NCBI GenBank assembly: GCA_963704995.1
Contig: CAVPIM010000012.1
Location: forward strand, 1-64,000
Direction of reading: 5' to 3'
Length of the DNA stretch: 64,000 bases
Source: RYN-230 sp963704995
Lineage (GTDB): Bacteria > Actinomycetota > Actinomycetes > Streptosporangiales > Streptosporangiaceae
The position numbers were made by a program, and so were the translations under genes. This document shows positions 43,854-53,428 of this stretch, piece after piece (position 1 is the stretch's first letter; each line of letters begins with the position of its first letter). The notes beneath the pieces were generated by a model that did not search any database, was not told the DNA's origin, and was given only the letters and a program-made list of their open reading frames with translations.

Positions 43854-45561
43854 ACGGCCGCATCATCTCGTTGTCCTCGTGCTCGACGATGTGGCAGTGG
43901 TGGACGTAATTCTGCGGCCCGGAGACTCCCCGGGGAAGGTCGAACTTCGCCCGGATGGTGGTGAAGTAGCCGGGGTTGGCCTTGACCGTGTCCTTGAAGC
44001 CGCGCTCGTCCGGCGTGGGCGGCTCCATCGGGCCGGTGGCGAACGGCTCGGGGCTGATCCCGCCCGGCACGCCCGCCGGGCCGCCGTACTTCTTCTGGTA
44101 CGCCGCGGCGTCGTACGGGGTGCGCCCCACCACCTGGAACGTGACCAGGTGGACGTGCATGGGGTGCGTGTCCATGGTCATGTTCACCCAGACCCAGTCC
44201 TCCACGGTGCCGGCCTTCGGCGTCTCCGTCACCGGTGACTGCTCGAAGTCCATCCCGTTCAGGTTCAGGTACCAGCCCGCCGTCTCCGCGCCGATCTCGT
44301 TCAGCGTGATGTAGCGGGTGGTGACCGGGTGGTGCAGGCTGGCCCGCTGCCCGGGCAGGCTGTCCGGGACCGACCGCGGGCCGCGGTGGGTCACCGAGGT
44401 GCCCACCCGGATTTGCATGACCGGCCCCAGGGGCGGCGCCGGGGTGGACACGGGGGCTGCGGGGGTGTGGTTGCGCAGTTCCAGCGTCCGGCCGTCCAGG
44501 CCGCGGAAGTCGACGAGCACGTCGGCCCGCTCGGCCGAGGCCAGCACGAGCTGCCGGACCCGGACGGGCACGTCGAACAGCCCGCCCTCGGCGCCGATCT
44601 GCCACATCGGCAGGCCGGCGAAGCTCAGGCTCATGATCCGGGCGTTGCACCCGTTCAGCACCCGGAACCGGTACATCCGGGGCTCGACGTCGAGGTACGG
44701 CCATACTTTGCCGTTAACCAGCATGTGGTCACCGAAGTACTCACCGATCCAGGTCACCCCGGGGATGTCGCTGACCGGGTACAGGAACTTCCCGTCCGCC
44801 CGGAACAGGCGGTCCTGGATGACCAGCGGGATCTCGTACGCCCCGCCCGGGATCCCGACCGGGTTGGGCTCGGTGCCGGTGTCGCGGGAGTCCCGGATGA
44901 GGTACCCGGCGGCCAGGCCGGCGAACACGTTCAGCCGGGTGGTGCCCATCCCGTGGTCGTGGAACCAGCGCAGCGACGCCGGCATCTGCGGCAGCTCGTT
45001 GCTGTACTCGACGTGCTGCGTCTCCCCGGGTGCGTAGCCCATGCCGCCGTCGGTCAGCGGGTTCCCGTCGCTGGCCGCCGCCACGAAGCCGCCGTGCAGA
45101 TGGGTCATGGGTCGCACGGTCCGGCCGTTAGGGCTGGTCAGGCGGGTGTCAACCGGGATCCAGTCGGGATACACGTCAGGCAGCTGGTTCGTGTAGCTGA
45201 CGTGCAGGGGGGTCCCGCTCTCCGCGGCCAGGACCATGCCGAACGAGCCGGCCTGCCCGGCCAGGCCGGAGCCGTCGTCGTAGGCCCAGACCGTGGTGGG
45301 CGGCAGGTCGGGGTGCAGGCGGCGGGTGATCTCGCGCTGGGTGAACGAGTACTGGCCCGGGCCGCTCGGGGTCGCAACCACGAGGCCGCTGCCCGGCACG
45401 GGCAGCGGCGCGCGGAATTTCCGCAGCCTGCCGGTGAGGGCGGAGGCCGGGCGGCCGGTTAAACCCTGCGCCAGCCCGCGCCGCGCCGCGGCGGGCAGGG
45501 CCAGCAGGGCGCCGGCGCCCACGCCGTATTGCAGGAACCGCCTGCGAGTCGTATCGGTCAT
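43837..45561 (-). CDS. multicopper oxidase (CotA/bilirubin-oxidase type), Tat-exported
   Basis: 574 residues from the ATG at 45561. The Tat signal is TTRRRFLQYGVGAGALLALP. The four copper-binding stretches are HLHGG, WFHDHGMG, HPMHVHLV and HHCHIVEHEDNEMM, the last with the type 1 Cys and Met. The spacing and NELPQMPASLRWFHDHG fit three-domain CotA/spore-coat-A-like laccases. Oxidises phenols, bilirubin-like pigments or metals at the cell surface while reducing O2. The frame is open upstream to 45711, but without the twin Arg at the right place. Confidence 0.93.
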   Translation of the reverse strand: MTDTTRRRFLQYGVGAGALLALPAAARRGLAQGLTGRPASALTGRLRKFRAPLPVPGSGLVVATPSGPGQYSFTQREITRRLHPDLPPTTVWAYDDGSGLAGQAGSFGMVLAAESGTPLHVSYTNQLPDVYPDWIPVDTRLTSPNGRTVRPMTHLHGGFVAAASDGNPLTDGGMGYAPGETQHVEYSNELPQMPASLRWFHDHGMGTTRLNVFAGLAAGYLIRDSRDTGTEPNPVGIPGGAYEIPLVIQDRLFRADGKFLYPVSDIPGVTWIGEYFGDHMLVNGKVWPYLDVEPRMYRFRVLNGCNARIMSLSFAGLPMWQIGAEGGLFDVPVRVRQLVLASAERADVLVDFRGLDGRTLELRNHTPAAPVSTPAPPLGPVMQIRVGTSVTHRGPRSVPDSLPGQRASLHHPVTTRYITLNEIGAETAGWYLNLNGMDFEQSPVTETPKAGTVEDWVWVNMTMDTHPMHVHLVTFQVVGRTPYDAAAYQKKYGGPAGVPGGISPEPFATGPMEPPTPDERGFKDTVKANPGYFTTIRAKFDLPRGVSGPQNYVHHCHIVEHEDNEMMRPFTVVP

Positions 45562-45815
45562 CGCGTTTGCCACCTCACGGGTCTGCTGGCCATCGCCGGA
45601 TCCGCCGATCGCCGGCGGCTCCGCCCGTTCGGGGGCCGGACGCGCCATCGCGGTCCGCCGGCGCCCTCGCTCTGAGCCCGTTCTGGGCATCTTCTGTGGC
45701 GCCGTCCTCATTCGATGCTCAGCCGCCCTCGCGGGGGAGGGCCGGTCGGCCCCTGCGTCCCGGCCTTAGGTCCCGGTTCCGCTGTCCCGCGCGGCTCACT
45801 CGCAGCGGGGCCGCG

Positions 45816-46817
45816 TCACGCCGCGGCGGGCGCGCCGGCGGCCCGGATACCGCGCGCGGCGCTGACGATCGCGACCACGGCGGCGAGCAGCACCGCGGGC
45901 AGGTAGACGGCGAGCAGCCAGCCCTCGTGGTAGCCGGCGTCCGGGAGGGCCCACTGGTACAGGCCGGCCGCGGCGGCGATGCTGGCCGCACCGGCCAGGC
46001 TCATCGCCGCGGCCGCGAGGCCCGCGGCCCGGGCTGCGCGGGTGACGGCCGGGCCAGGGAGGTCGAGCCTGCGGACCGCCAGCCCGGGGCCGGCCGCGCA
46101 GAGGCCGCCGACCGCGAAGCCGGCCACCACCAGGGCCAGGAACCACCAGGGCCCGACTCCGCCGTCAGCCAGGCGCACGACAGAGCCAACCTGCCCCGGC
46201 GGGACGGGGTACGCGGCGGGGCGGCGGACCAGGCGGGCGGTCACCACGGTCGCGACCAGGTACAGGGCCGGTCCGGCGACCGGCGCGAGCAGCCAGGCCA
46301 CCTCACGCGGCCGGCGGGCGGGGAGCGCGGTGCGCAGCATCCCCAGCCACAGCGGCAGGCCTCCCGCGATCAGGGCGAGCACGGAAACCAGGACGGCCCC
46401 GTCGAACACCCAGTACGACCACTGGATGACCAGGTGCCGGGGACCCGTGATCCCGGTCTGGAGGGTGGGCTGGGCCTGGGTGAGCTGCGCGAAGACGGCC
46501 GCCAGGCCGGCCAGCGCCGTCCAGGCCAGGAAGACCGTGGCCAGGCTGGCCCGCATCCGCGCGGGCCGGTCATGCAGCTGGCGTGGTGGCCGGAGCCACG
46601 CAGGCACCGCGCGCCAGGCCAGGCTGGCGGCCGAGCGCAGGCCAGCGCCCGAATCGTCCAGCAGGGCCCCGGCCTCGTCCCGGTAGCGGGCTTGCCAGGC
46701 GGGCGGGTACAGGCCCAGAGCCGCGCGGGCCAGCGCTGTCTTCCATGACCCCCGCGACGGCGCGGGCGGCGGCCCGGCCGGCGGGACGGGCGGCGCGGCG
46801 GGTGGCGGGGCGCTCAC
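45816..46817 (-). CDS. multi-pass membrane protein, PadR-operon
   Basis: 333 residues, about six hydrophobic helices after a cytosolic Pro-rich leader (PPPAAPPVPPAGPPPAPS). The N-terminal segment LGLYPPAWQARYRDEAGALL is seen in proteins encoded downstream of PadR regulators in actinobacteria; the rest is unassigned. The start overlaps the PadR stop by four bases, so it is regulated by PadR. Function unknown. Confidence 0.82.
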   Translation of the reverse strand: MSAPPPAAPPVPPAGPPPAPSRGSWKTALARAALGLYPPAWQARYRDEAGALLDDSGAGLRSAASLAWRAVPAWLRPPRQLHDRPARMRASLATVFLAWTALAGLAAVFAQLTQAQPTLQTGITGPRHLVIQWSYWVFDGAVLVSVLALIAGGLPLWLGMLRTALPARRPREVAWLLAPVAGPALYLVATVVTARLVRRPAAYPVPPGQVGSVVRLADGGVGPWWFLALVVAGFAVGGLCAAGPGLAVRRLDLPGPAVTRAARAAGLAAAAMSLAGAASIAAAAGLYQWALPDAGYHEGWLLAVYLPAVLLAAVVAIVSAARGIRAAGAPAAA

Positions 46818-47140
46818 GCGCCGGCCCAGCCGTAGTGGGCGCGCAACCGCTGCCGCGCGACGGAGGCCACCTGGTGCATCCGCTCAGACTGTTCCGCCAG
46901 CTCACGGGCCCCGTCCGCGGTCAGCCGGTAAGGCCGGCGCCGGTCCTCGGCCTCCAGCGGCTCGATCAGGCCGCGCGACTCCAGCCGCGCGATCACCGCG
47001 TACAGCGTGCCGGCGCTGAGCCGCACGCCCATCGTCTCCGCCACGTCCTGGGTGATGGCATACCCGTGCTTCGGCTCCTCCGCCAGGCTGGCCAGCACCA
47101 GCAGCGGCGGATCGGCCCACCGGTCCAGCCGGTTCCTCAT
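46814..47140 (-). CDS. PadR-family repressor
   Basis: 108 residues from the ATG at 47140. Winged helix: PPLLVLASLAEEPKHGYAI, GTLYAVIARLESRGLIE, RRRPYRLTADGAREL; then a short dimerisation helix. Overlaps the membrane protein gene (ATGA, 46814-46817). A 25-bp perfect dyad lies 45 bases upstream, so autoregulation is expected. Confidence 0.92.
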   Translation of the reverse strand: MRNRLDRWADPPLLVLASLAEEPKHGYAITQDVAETMGVRLSAGTLYAVIARLESRGLIEPLEAEDRRRPYRLTADGARELAEQSERMHQVASVARQRLRAHYGWAGA

Positions 47141-47184
47141 CTCAGCCTCCGTGCCCCGCCCGCTTATCGGTCTTGCTCGGCTCA

Positions 47185-47209
47185 CGCTATACCGCAGAGC
47201 GGTATAGCG
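47185..47209. promoter_or_regulatory. PadR operator
   Basis: CGCTATACCGC-AGA-GCGGTATAGCG, perfect 11-bp arms, 45 bases upstream of padR; an extra half-site-like GCGATAC follows at 47204-47220. Also 127 bases upstream of cysK on the other strand. Confidence 0.72.
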
Positions 47210-47335
47210 CAAGGCGATACACCCTGCCGCCCGCCCCCCAGCCCTGAGATCCGGCCGCCGGGCTGAGGTACGGCACGCGGGCGGATGAGAGGCTGTCCCT
47301 GAGGACGAATCGGGCAGCCAGGAAAGGTGCGGCCA

Positions 47336-48268
47336 ATGCGGATCGCCGATGACGTCACGCAACTGACCGGGAATACGCCGCTCGTGCGGCTGCAGCGGGT
47401 CACCGATGGTGCCGCCGCGCAGGTGGCGGCCAAGCTGGAGTTCTTCAATCCGGCCAACAGCGTCAAGGACCGCATCGGCGTGGCCATGATCGACGCAGCC
47501 GAGCGTGACGGGCTGATCGGGCCGGACACCGTGATCGTGGAGCCGACCAGCGGCAACACCGGCATCGCCCTGGCCATGGTCTGCGCCGCCCGCGGCTACC
47601 GCTGCATGCTGACCATGCCGGAGACGATGAGCCGGGAGCGCCGCCAGCTGCTCCGCGCGCTGGGTGCCGACCTGCTCCTCACGCCCGGCCCCGACGGCAT
47701 GCCCGGCGCTATCGCCCGGGCCGAGGAGCTGGCCAAGAGCGACCAGCGCTACTTCATGCCGCAGCAGTTCGAGAACCCGGCCAACCCCGCGATCCACCGG
47801 GCGACCACCGCCGAGGAGGTCTGGCGGGACACCGACGGGGCGGTGGATATCTTCGTGGCCGGAGTCGGCACCGGCGGCACCATCACCGGGGTGGGCGAGG
47901 TCCTCAGGGAGCGCAAGCCGTCGGTGCGGATGATCGCCGTCGAGCCAGCCGCGTCCCCGGTGCTGTCCGGTGGCCCGAAGGGGCCGCACCCGATCCAGGG
48001 CATCGGCGCCGGGTTCGTGCCTGACGTCCTCGACACCGGGGTGATCGACGAGATCATCGGCGTCGGCAACGACGACGCGATGGAGATGGCCCGCCGGATG
48101 GCCCGGGAAGAGGGGCTGCTGGTCGGCATCTCCTCAGGTGCGGCCGTCTGGGCCGCGGTCCAGGTCGCCAAGCGGCCGGAGCACGCCGGCCAGCTGATCG
48201 TGGTCGTGGTGCCCGACTTCGGGGAGCGCTACCTGAGCACCCCGCTGTTCGCGGGCCTGGGCGACTAG
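47336..48268 (+). CDS. cysK: cysteine synthase A
   Basis: 310 residues from the ATG at 47336 (GGAAAGGTG upstream; a GTG at 47327 is possible). PLP lysine in NPANSVKDRIGVAM, substrate loop VEPTSGNTGIALAM, phosphate loop AGVGTGGTITGVGE. Makes L-cysteine from O-acetylserine and sulfide. Followed after two bases by cysE, so the pair forms the complete serine-to-cysteine operon and could assemble as the CysK-CysE complex. Confidence 0.96.
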   Translation: MRIADDVTQLTGNTPLVRLQRVTDGAAAQVAAKLEFFNPANSVKDRIGVAMIDAAERDGLIGPDTVIVEPTSGNTGIALAMVCAARGYRCMLTMPETMSRERRQLLRALGADLLLTPGPDGMPGAIARAEELAKSDQRYFMPQQFENPANPAIHRATTAEEVWRDTDGAVDIFVAGVGTGGTITGVGEVLRERKPSVRMIAVEPAASPVLSGGPKGPHPIQGIGAGFVPDVLDTGVIDEIIGVGNDDAMEMARRMAREEGLLVGISSGAAVWAAVQVAKRPEHAGQLIVVVVPDFGERYLSTPLFAGLGD

Positions 48269-48270
48269 CG

Positions 48271-49002
48271 ATGCTCGCTGCGCTGCGCGCGGATCTGCGG
48301 GCGGCCAGGGAGCGTGATCCGGCCGCGCGCAGCACCGTGGAACTGGTCCTGTGCTATCCGGGCGTGCACGCCATCTGGGGGCACCGGGCCAGCAGCTGGC
48401 TGTGGCGGCACGGCCGCACGCTGTCGGCCCGGCTCTGCTCCGCGTTCACCCAGCGGCTCACCGGGGTGGACATCCACCCGGCCGCGGTCCTCGGCCCCGG
48501 GCTGTTCATCGACCATGCGGTCGGCGTGGTGATCGGGGAGACCGCGGAGGTCGGCACGGACGTGACCATCTATCACGGGGTCACTCTCGGCGGCACCAGC
48601 CTGGAGCGCGGCAAGCGCCACCCCACGGTCGGGGACCGGGTGACCATCGGGGCGGGCGCCAAGGTGCTGGGCCCGATCACGATCGGCCACGACAGCCGGA
48701 TCGGCGCGAACGCCGTCGTGGTCAAGCCCGTGCCGCCGGACTCGGTCGTGGTCGGCGTGCCCGGCCAGGTGATCATGCGCAGGCACGCCCGGGCCGCGAC
48801 AGCGCCCGCGGATCTCGACAACGCCGTGCTGCCCGACGTGGTGGGGGTCAGCCTGCGCGCGCTGCACGACCGGATCGAGGATCTGGAGGCGAGGATGGAC
48901 GGGAACGGCCCGCCGGCCGCTGTGCGCCGCGCTGGCCAGCACCCGGGGGCCCAGCGCCCGGCCAGCACCGAGGTCTGGTACGAGCAGGACTTCTCGATCT
49001 GA
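48271..49002 (+). CDS. cysE: serine O-acetyltransferase
   Basis: 243 residues. The left-handed beta-helix with hexapeptide repeats is clear (LGPGLFIDHAVGVVIGETAE, YHGVTLGGTSLERGKRHPT, GAGAKVLGPITIG). Catalytic residues lie in IDHAVG and YHGVTLGG. The short N-terminus marks the EpsC/CysE-type short form. A 70-residue C-terminal extension with ALHDRIEDLEARM follows. Produces O-acetylserine for CysK. It ends in TSTEVWYEQDFSI-like residues; whether the C-terminal Ile inserts into CysK is inferred. Confidence 0.95.
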   Translation: MLAALRADLRAARERDPAARSTVELVLCYPGVHAIWGHRASSWLWRHGRTLSARLCSAFTQRLTGVDIHPAAVLGPGLFIDHAVGVVIGETAEVGTDVTIYHGVTLGGTSLERGKRHPTVGDRVTIGAGAKVLGPITIGHDSRIGANAVVVKPVPPDSVVVGVPGQVIMRRHARAATAPADLDNAVLPDVVGVSLRALHDRIEDLEARMDGNGPPAAVRRAGQHPGAQRPASTEVWYEQDFSI

Positions 49003-49136
49003 TCCCTGCCTTCACCCACTCCCAGACCATCCGCCGCGATGCGTAAACTCCGGGAGCGGGCCTGGTGGAATCGGTCCTTGGCCAGGCACATTTATCACCA
49101 AGAGGTAAGAGCACAGCCACCTTTCCTGGGGGCGTG

Positions 49137-49925
49137 ATGGCGGGCGGCAGCGGCATTGATCTGGACGGCACCCGGGCCCTGGTCACCGGCGGGACCAGCG
49201 GCCTCGGCCTGGCCATGGCGGAGGCGCTGGCCCGGGCCGGCGCCACGGTTGTGCTCACCAGCCGGTCAGCAGAGCGGGCCACGGCGGCCGCCGCCCGGAT
49301 CCCCGGCGCCCTGGGCGTGGGCGCGGACGCCCGCGACGAGGTGTCCGCTGCCCGCGTGGCCGACCAGGCCTGGTCCTGGCTCGGCGGCATCGACCTGCTG
49401 GTCAACAACGCGGGCCTCGGCATGCGGACGGTCAACCCCCGGTTCATGGTCGAGCCGCAGGGGTTCTGGGAAGTCCCGCCGGACGGGTTCCGGGCCGTGG
49501 TTGACGTGAACCTTACCGGCTACTTCCTGATGGCCAGGGAGCTCACGCCGAGGATGCTGGAGGCCGGGTCCGGGCGGATCGTGAACATCTCGATGAACCA
49601 CACCACGATGACCCGGCGCGGTTTCGTGCCGTACGGGCCGTCCCGGGCGGGAGCGGAGTCGCTGTCCCGGATCATGGCCGCCGACCTGGCCGACACCCCG
49701 GTCCGGGTCAACATGCTGCTGCCGGGCGGCGCCACCGAGACCGGCATGGTGCCCGGCGAGCGGCCCGCCGGGCTGACGCTCATCGACCCGGCGGTGATGG
49801 GCCCGCCGATCGTCTGGCTGGCCTCGCCCCAGGCTCTGGAGGTGCATGATCAGCGCATCGTGGCCACCGGTTTCGAGGCCTGGCTGGCGGGCCATGGCCA
49901 CGGCCATGGCCAGGGCTCAGCGTGA
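49137..49925 (+). CDS. SDR-family oxidoreductase with YxxxR
   Basis: 262 residues from the ATG at 49137 (GTG at 49134 also possible). The cofactor loop is VTGGTSGLGLAMAE and NNAG is present. The expected catalytic Ser is in VNISMN. The Tyr is in VPYGPSRAGAES, where the canonical Lys of YxxxK is Arg. That substitution may weaken or alter catalysis. The tail contains HGHGHGQG. Substrate unknown. Confidence 0.88.
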   Translation: MAGGSGIDLDGTRALVTGGTSGLGLAMAEALARAGATVVLTSRSAERATAAAARIPGALGVGADARDEVSAARVADQAWSWLGGIDLLVNNAGLGMRTVNPRFMVEPQGFWEVPPDGFRAVVDVNLTGYFLMARELTPRMLEAGSGRIVNISMNHTTMTRRGFVPYGPSRAGAESLSRIMAADLADTPVRVNMLLPGGATETGMVPGERPAGLTLIDPAVMGPPIVWLASPQALEVHDQRIVATGFEAWLAGHGHGHGQGSA

Positions 49926-49927
49926 GA

Positions 49928-49988
49928 GCCCGCCGGGCGGGGGAGTAACGGCACCTGGCCCGCCGGGCGGGGAGTAACGGGCACCCGC
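49928..49988 (+). repeat. 30-bp tandem repeat after SDR gene
   Basis: Two copies of a unit beginning GCCCGCCGGGCGGGGGAGTA, differing by one base in the G run, directly after the SDR stop. Each copy contains the palindrome CCCGCCGGGCGGG and could form a hairpin terminator. Confidence 0.75.
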
Positions 49989-50155
49989 CCACAGTGCCCC
50001 AATAATGCCGGCTGATGCAGGCGGCCCCGCGGTTTAATTCGCCGGTATTGGGTACCTGGCGCCCGTTACAGGTAAAAGCAGCGCGTCAGGGACGAAGTGC
50101 CCGGATCCGCCGCCGATACCGAGTCAGCCGCATTAGTAACGGAAGGACTGCCCTC

Positions 50156-50326
50156 ATGCTGGGGTTCGTCGCAGCCATTCTCTTTGCCATTGCCTTCATC
50201 ATCAACGCCGCCAACGTGTCCATCAGCAACGCCATCTTCTCGCCGACCAGCCTGATGCTGCTCGGCCTGGTCTGCCTGGCCCTGCACTTGTCCGGGGTCG
50301 GCACCAGCTGGAAGTACCGGCGCTGA
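50156..50326 (+). CDS. small two-helix membrane protein
   Basis: 56 residues from the ATG at 50156 (GGAAGGA upstream). Helices LGFVAAILFAIAFIINAA and LMLLGLVCLALHLSGVG; the short tail ends SWKYRR. No family recognised. The frame is open to 50015 but the preceding residues are not protein-like. Confidence 0.7.
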   Translation: MLGFVAAILFAIAFIINAANVSISNAIFSPTSLMLLGLVCLALHLSGVGTSWKYRR

Positions 50327-50415
50327 CCGGCTGGTCACCCCGCTAACCCCGTACACGGGCCCCGCCGCTGGTGCAGGCGGGGCCCCGTACTGAGCAGCAG
50401 CCGGGTCACGGCAGG

Positions 50416-53274
50416 ATGACAGGCGTGGATCCTGCCGACATCGCCCAGGCCCTGCGCTCGGCCATGCGGGGCGAGGTGGATGAATCCTCCCGCCGCCGGG
50501 CCGAGTACTCCAGCGACGCCTCCAACTACCGGGTCGTGCCCCAGGTGGTGGCCTTTCCCCGGGACACCGGCGACATCCTGGCCGTGGCCGAGGTGTCCCG
50601 GCGCACGGGCACGCCCCTGACCACCCGCGGGGCCGGCACGTCCATCGCGGGGAACGCGGTCGGGCCGGGGATCGTCCTGGACACCTCGCGGTACCTGGGC
50701 CAGATTCTCGACCTCGACCCGGAGGCGCGCACTGCCCGGGTCGAGCCCGGGGTGATCCTGGCCAGCCTCCAGGCGGCCGCGGCCCCGCACGGGCTGCGCT
50801 TCGGCCCCGACCCGTCCACCCAGTCCCGGGCCACGCTCGGCGGGATGATCGGCAACAACGCGTGCGGTGCCCACGCCCTGGCCTACGGCCGCACCGCGGA
50901 CAACGTGCTCGAACTCGACGTCATCGACGGCACCGGCCGGCGGTTCACGGCCGGCCGCGGCCTGGACCCGGTGCCCGGCCTGGAGCCGCTGGTCTCGGCG
51001 AACCTGGGCCTGCTGCGCACCGAGTTCGGCCGGCTGCGCCGCCAGGTGTCCGGGTACTCCCTGGAGCACCTGCTCCCGGAGAACGGGGCCAGCCTGGCCC
51101 GGACGCTGGCCGGCACCGAGGGCACCGTGGTCACCATGCTGGGCGCCACGGTCCGCCTGGTGCCGGTGGCGCCAGCCCACGCGCTGGTCGTGCTCGGTTA
51201 CCCGGACGTGGCCGACGCGGCCGACGCGGTGCCCGCCATCCTGGCCCACGCCCCGCTGGCCATCGAGGGCCTCGACGCCCGGATGGTGGACGTGGTGCGC
51301 CGCCGCAAAGGATCGTCCCGGGTCCCTGAGCTGCCCCCGGGTGATGCCTGGCTGATGGTGGAGATGGGCGCGGGCTCCGCCGCCGAGGCGGTATCCCTGG
51401 CCCAGGCCATGGTGGCTGACGCCGGCGCCATGGCCGCCGCGGTGATCCCGGCCGGGCCGCAGGCCTCGGCCATCTGGCGGATCCGGGAGGACGGCGCGGG
51501 ACTCGGCGGGCGGACCCCCGCGAACAGGCAAGCCTGGCCCGGCTGGGAGGACGCGGCGGTGCAGCCGGACCGGCTCGGCGGCTACCTGCGGGAGTTCCGC
51601 AAGCTGCTCGGCTCCTACCAGCTGGACGGGCTGCTCTACGGGCACTTCGGGGACGGCTGCATCCATGTCCGGATCGATTTCCCGCTGGACCGGCCGGGCG
51701 GCGCCCAGGTGATGCGCCAGTTCGTCACCGACGCGGCGCACCTGGTGACCGCGCACGGCGGGTCGCTGTCCGGGGAACACGGCGACGGCCGGGCCCGCAG
51801 CGAGCTGCTGCCGGTCATGTACTCACCCGAGGCGCTGACCGCGTTCGGCGCGTTCAAGCACCTGCTGGACCCGGCCGATCTGCTCAACCCTGGTGTGCTG
51901 GTCCGCCCCCGGCCGCTGGATGCCGACCTGCGCCGCCCGGCCGCCGCCCCGCTGCCCCGCCAGGCGGGCTTCGCGTTCGCCGAGGACGACGGCGACCTGA
52001 CCACGGCCGTGCACCGCTGCGTGGGAGTGGGCAAGTGCCGGGCCGACTCGTCGGCGTCGGGCGGCTTCATGTGCCCCTCCTACCTCGCCACCCGCGACGA
52101 GAAGGACTCCACCCGGGGCCGCGCGCGGGTGCTCCAGGAGATGGCCAACGGGGCCCTGGTTTCCGGCGGCTGGAGATCTTCCGAGGTGCGCGACTCGCTG
52201 GACCTGTGCCTGTCCTGCAAGGCCTGCTCGTCGGACTGCCCGGCCGGGGTGGACATGGCCCAGTACAAGTCCGAGGTGACCTACCGGGCCTACCGGCGGC
52301 GGCTGCGGCCCCGCTCGCACTACGCGCTGGGCCAGCTGCCCCGCTGGGCCCGGCTGGCCGGCGCCGCACCCCGGCTGGCCAACGCGCTGCTGCGGATCGG
52401 GCCGCTGGCCACCGCGGTGCTGGCCGCGGGCGGGATGGACACCCGGCGGGCGATCCCGTCCTTCGCCGAGGTGCCGTTCCGCCGCTCGCCCGCCCGCCGC
52501 TCCGCCTCCTCGCGCTCCGCCTCACCAGGGTCTGCCGCGGGCCCGGAGCGCTCCGTGGTGCTGTGGGCCGACTCGTTCAGCGACGCCTTCGACCCCGGGG
52601 TGCCGCAGGCCGCCCTCACCGTGCTGAGCCAGGCCGGCTACCAGGTCATCGTCCCCGGACAATCCGCCTGCTGCGGGCTGACCTGGATCAGCACCGGCCA
52701 GCTGGACGGGGCGCGCCGCCGCCTGCGCACGCTGCTCGGCGTCCTCGGCCCGTACGCCGAGGCCGGGATCCCCATCGTCGGGCTGGAGCCCTCCTGCACC
52801 GCCGTGCTCCGGTCCGACCTGGGTGAACTCTTTCCCGGCGATCCCCGGGCCGCTGCGGTGGCCGCCGCGGCCCGCACCCTCGCCGAGCTGCTCACCGCCC
52901 CGCCGCCGCTCGGCCCGGGCCCGGACTGGAATCCGCCCGACCTGACCGGCACCCAGATCATCGCCCAGCCGCACTGCCACCACTACTCGGTCATGGGCTA
53001 CGGCCCGGACCGGGCACTGCTGACCGCGGCCGGGGCCACGGTCACCACGCTGGCCGGGTGCTGCGGCCTGGCCGGGAACTTCGGCATGGAAAAAGGCCAC
53101 TACGAGGTCTCCGCGGCCGTCGCGGAACTCGCGCTGCTGCCCGCGCTCCGGGACGCCGCGCCCGGCACGGTCTTCCTGGCCGACGGCTTCTCCTGCCGCA
53201 CCCAGGCTGACCAGCTCGGCGGGGTGCAGGGCCGCCACCTGGCCCAGATCCTCGCGGCCCGCCTCCAACCCTGA
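50416..53274 (+). CDS. FAD-linked oxidase with C-terminal Fe-S (D-2-hydroxyacid dehydrogenase, YdiJ-like)
   Basis: 952 residues (ATG 50416; GTG 50425 also suitable). Residues 35-210 are a PCMH-type FAD-binding domain (TTRGAGTSIAGNAVGPGIVL), followed by the FAD_oxidase_C domain (GHFGDGCIHVRIDFPLD, GEHGDGRARSEL). Then come 4Fe-4S motifs CVGVGKCRADSS and CLSCKACSSDCPAG. Two CCG domains (SACCGLTWIS, GCCGLAGNFGMEKGHYE) complete the layout. This single-chain GlcD-GlcF-like build oxidises D-lactate, glycolate or D-2-hydroxyglutarate and passes electrons to the quinone pool or another carrier; which substrate is unknown. Confidence 0.94.
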   Translation: MTGVDPADIAQALRSAMRGEVDESSRRRAEYSSDASNYRVVPQVVAFPRDTGDILAVAEVSRRTGTPLTTRGAGTSIAGNAVGPGIVLDTSRYLGQILDLDPEARTARVEPGVILASLQAAAAPHGLRFGPDPSTQSRATLGGMIGNNACGAHALAYGRTADNVLELDVIDGTGRRFTAGRGLDPVPGLEPLVSANLGLLRTEFGRLRRQVSGYSLEHLLPENGASLARTLAGTEGTVVTMLGATVRLVPVAPAHALVVLGYPDVADAADAVPAILAHAPLAIEGLDARMVDVVRRRKGSSRVPELPPGDAWLMVEMGAGSAAEAVSLAQAMVADAGAMAAAVIPAGPQASAIWRIREDGAGLGGRTPANRQAWPGWEDAAVQPDRLGGYLREFRKLLGSYQLDGLLYGHFGDGCIHVRIDFPLDRPGGAQVMRQFVTDAAHLVTAHGGSLSGEHGDGRARSELLPVMYSPEALTAFGAFKHLLDPADLLNPGVLVRPRPLDADLRRPAAAPLPRQAGFAFAEDDGDLTTAVHRCVGVGKCRADSSASGGFMCPSYLATRDEKDSTRGRARVLQEMANGALVSGGWRSSEVRDSLDLCLSCKACSSDCPAGVDMAQYKSEVTYRAYRRRLRPRSHYALGQLPRWARLAGAAPRLANALLRIGPLATAVLAAGGMDTRRAIPSFAEVPFRRSPARRSASSRSASPGSAAGPERSVVLWADSFSDAFDPGVPQAALTVLSQAGYQVIVPGQSACCGLTWISTGQLDGARRRLRTLLGVLGPYAEAGIPIVGLEPSCTAVLRSDLGELFPGDPRAAAVAAAARTLAELLTAPPPLGPGPDWNPPDLTGTQIIAQPHCHHYSVMGYGPDRALLTAAGATVTTLAGCCGLAGNFGMEKGHYEVSAAVAELALLPALRDAAPGTVFLADGFSCRTQADQLGGVQGRHLAQILAARLQP

Positions 53275-53428
53275 CCGCGGAAGGCTGCGCGTGCCTTGCC
53301 AGACCGCACTCTCGCCCTGCAAAATACCCTTTCATAGACGGAACAGGCCGAACATTTCCCTAACGGTCCTGCCGGACGGATCCCGCCCGGCGTGACCAGG
53401 CGTGCGGCCCGGCGGCGAGGGGCCGTGG

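Noticed and set aside
45562..45711. N-terminal extension of the multicopper oxidase
   Set aside because: The Tat signal begins at the ATG at 45561; upstream residues are Arg/Pro-rich and would bury the signal.
49003..49136. Riboswitch upstream of the SDR gene
   Set aside because: Only a weak GCCTGG/CCAGGC stem is visible and it matches no riboswitch class I can recognise.
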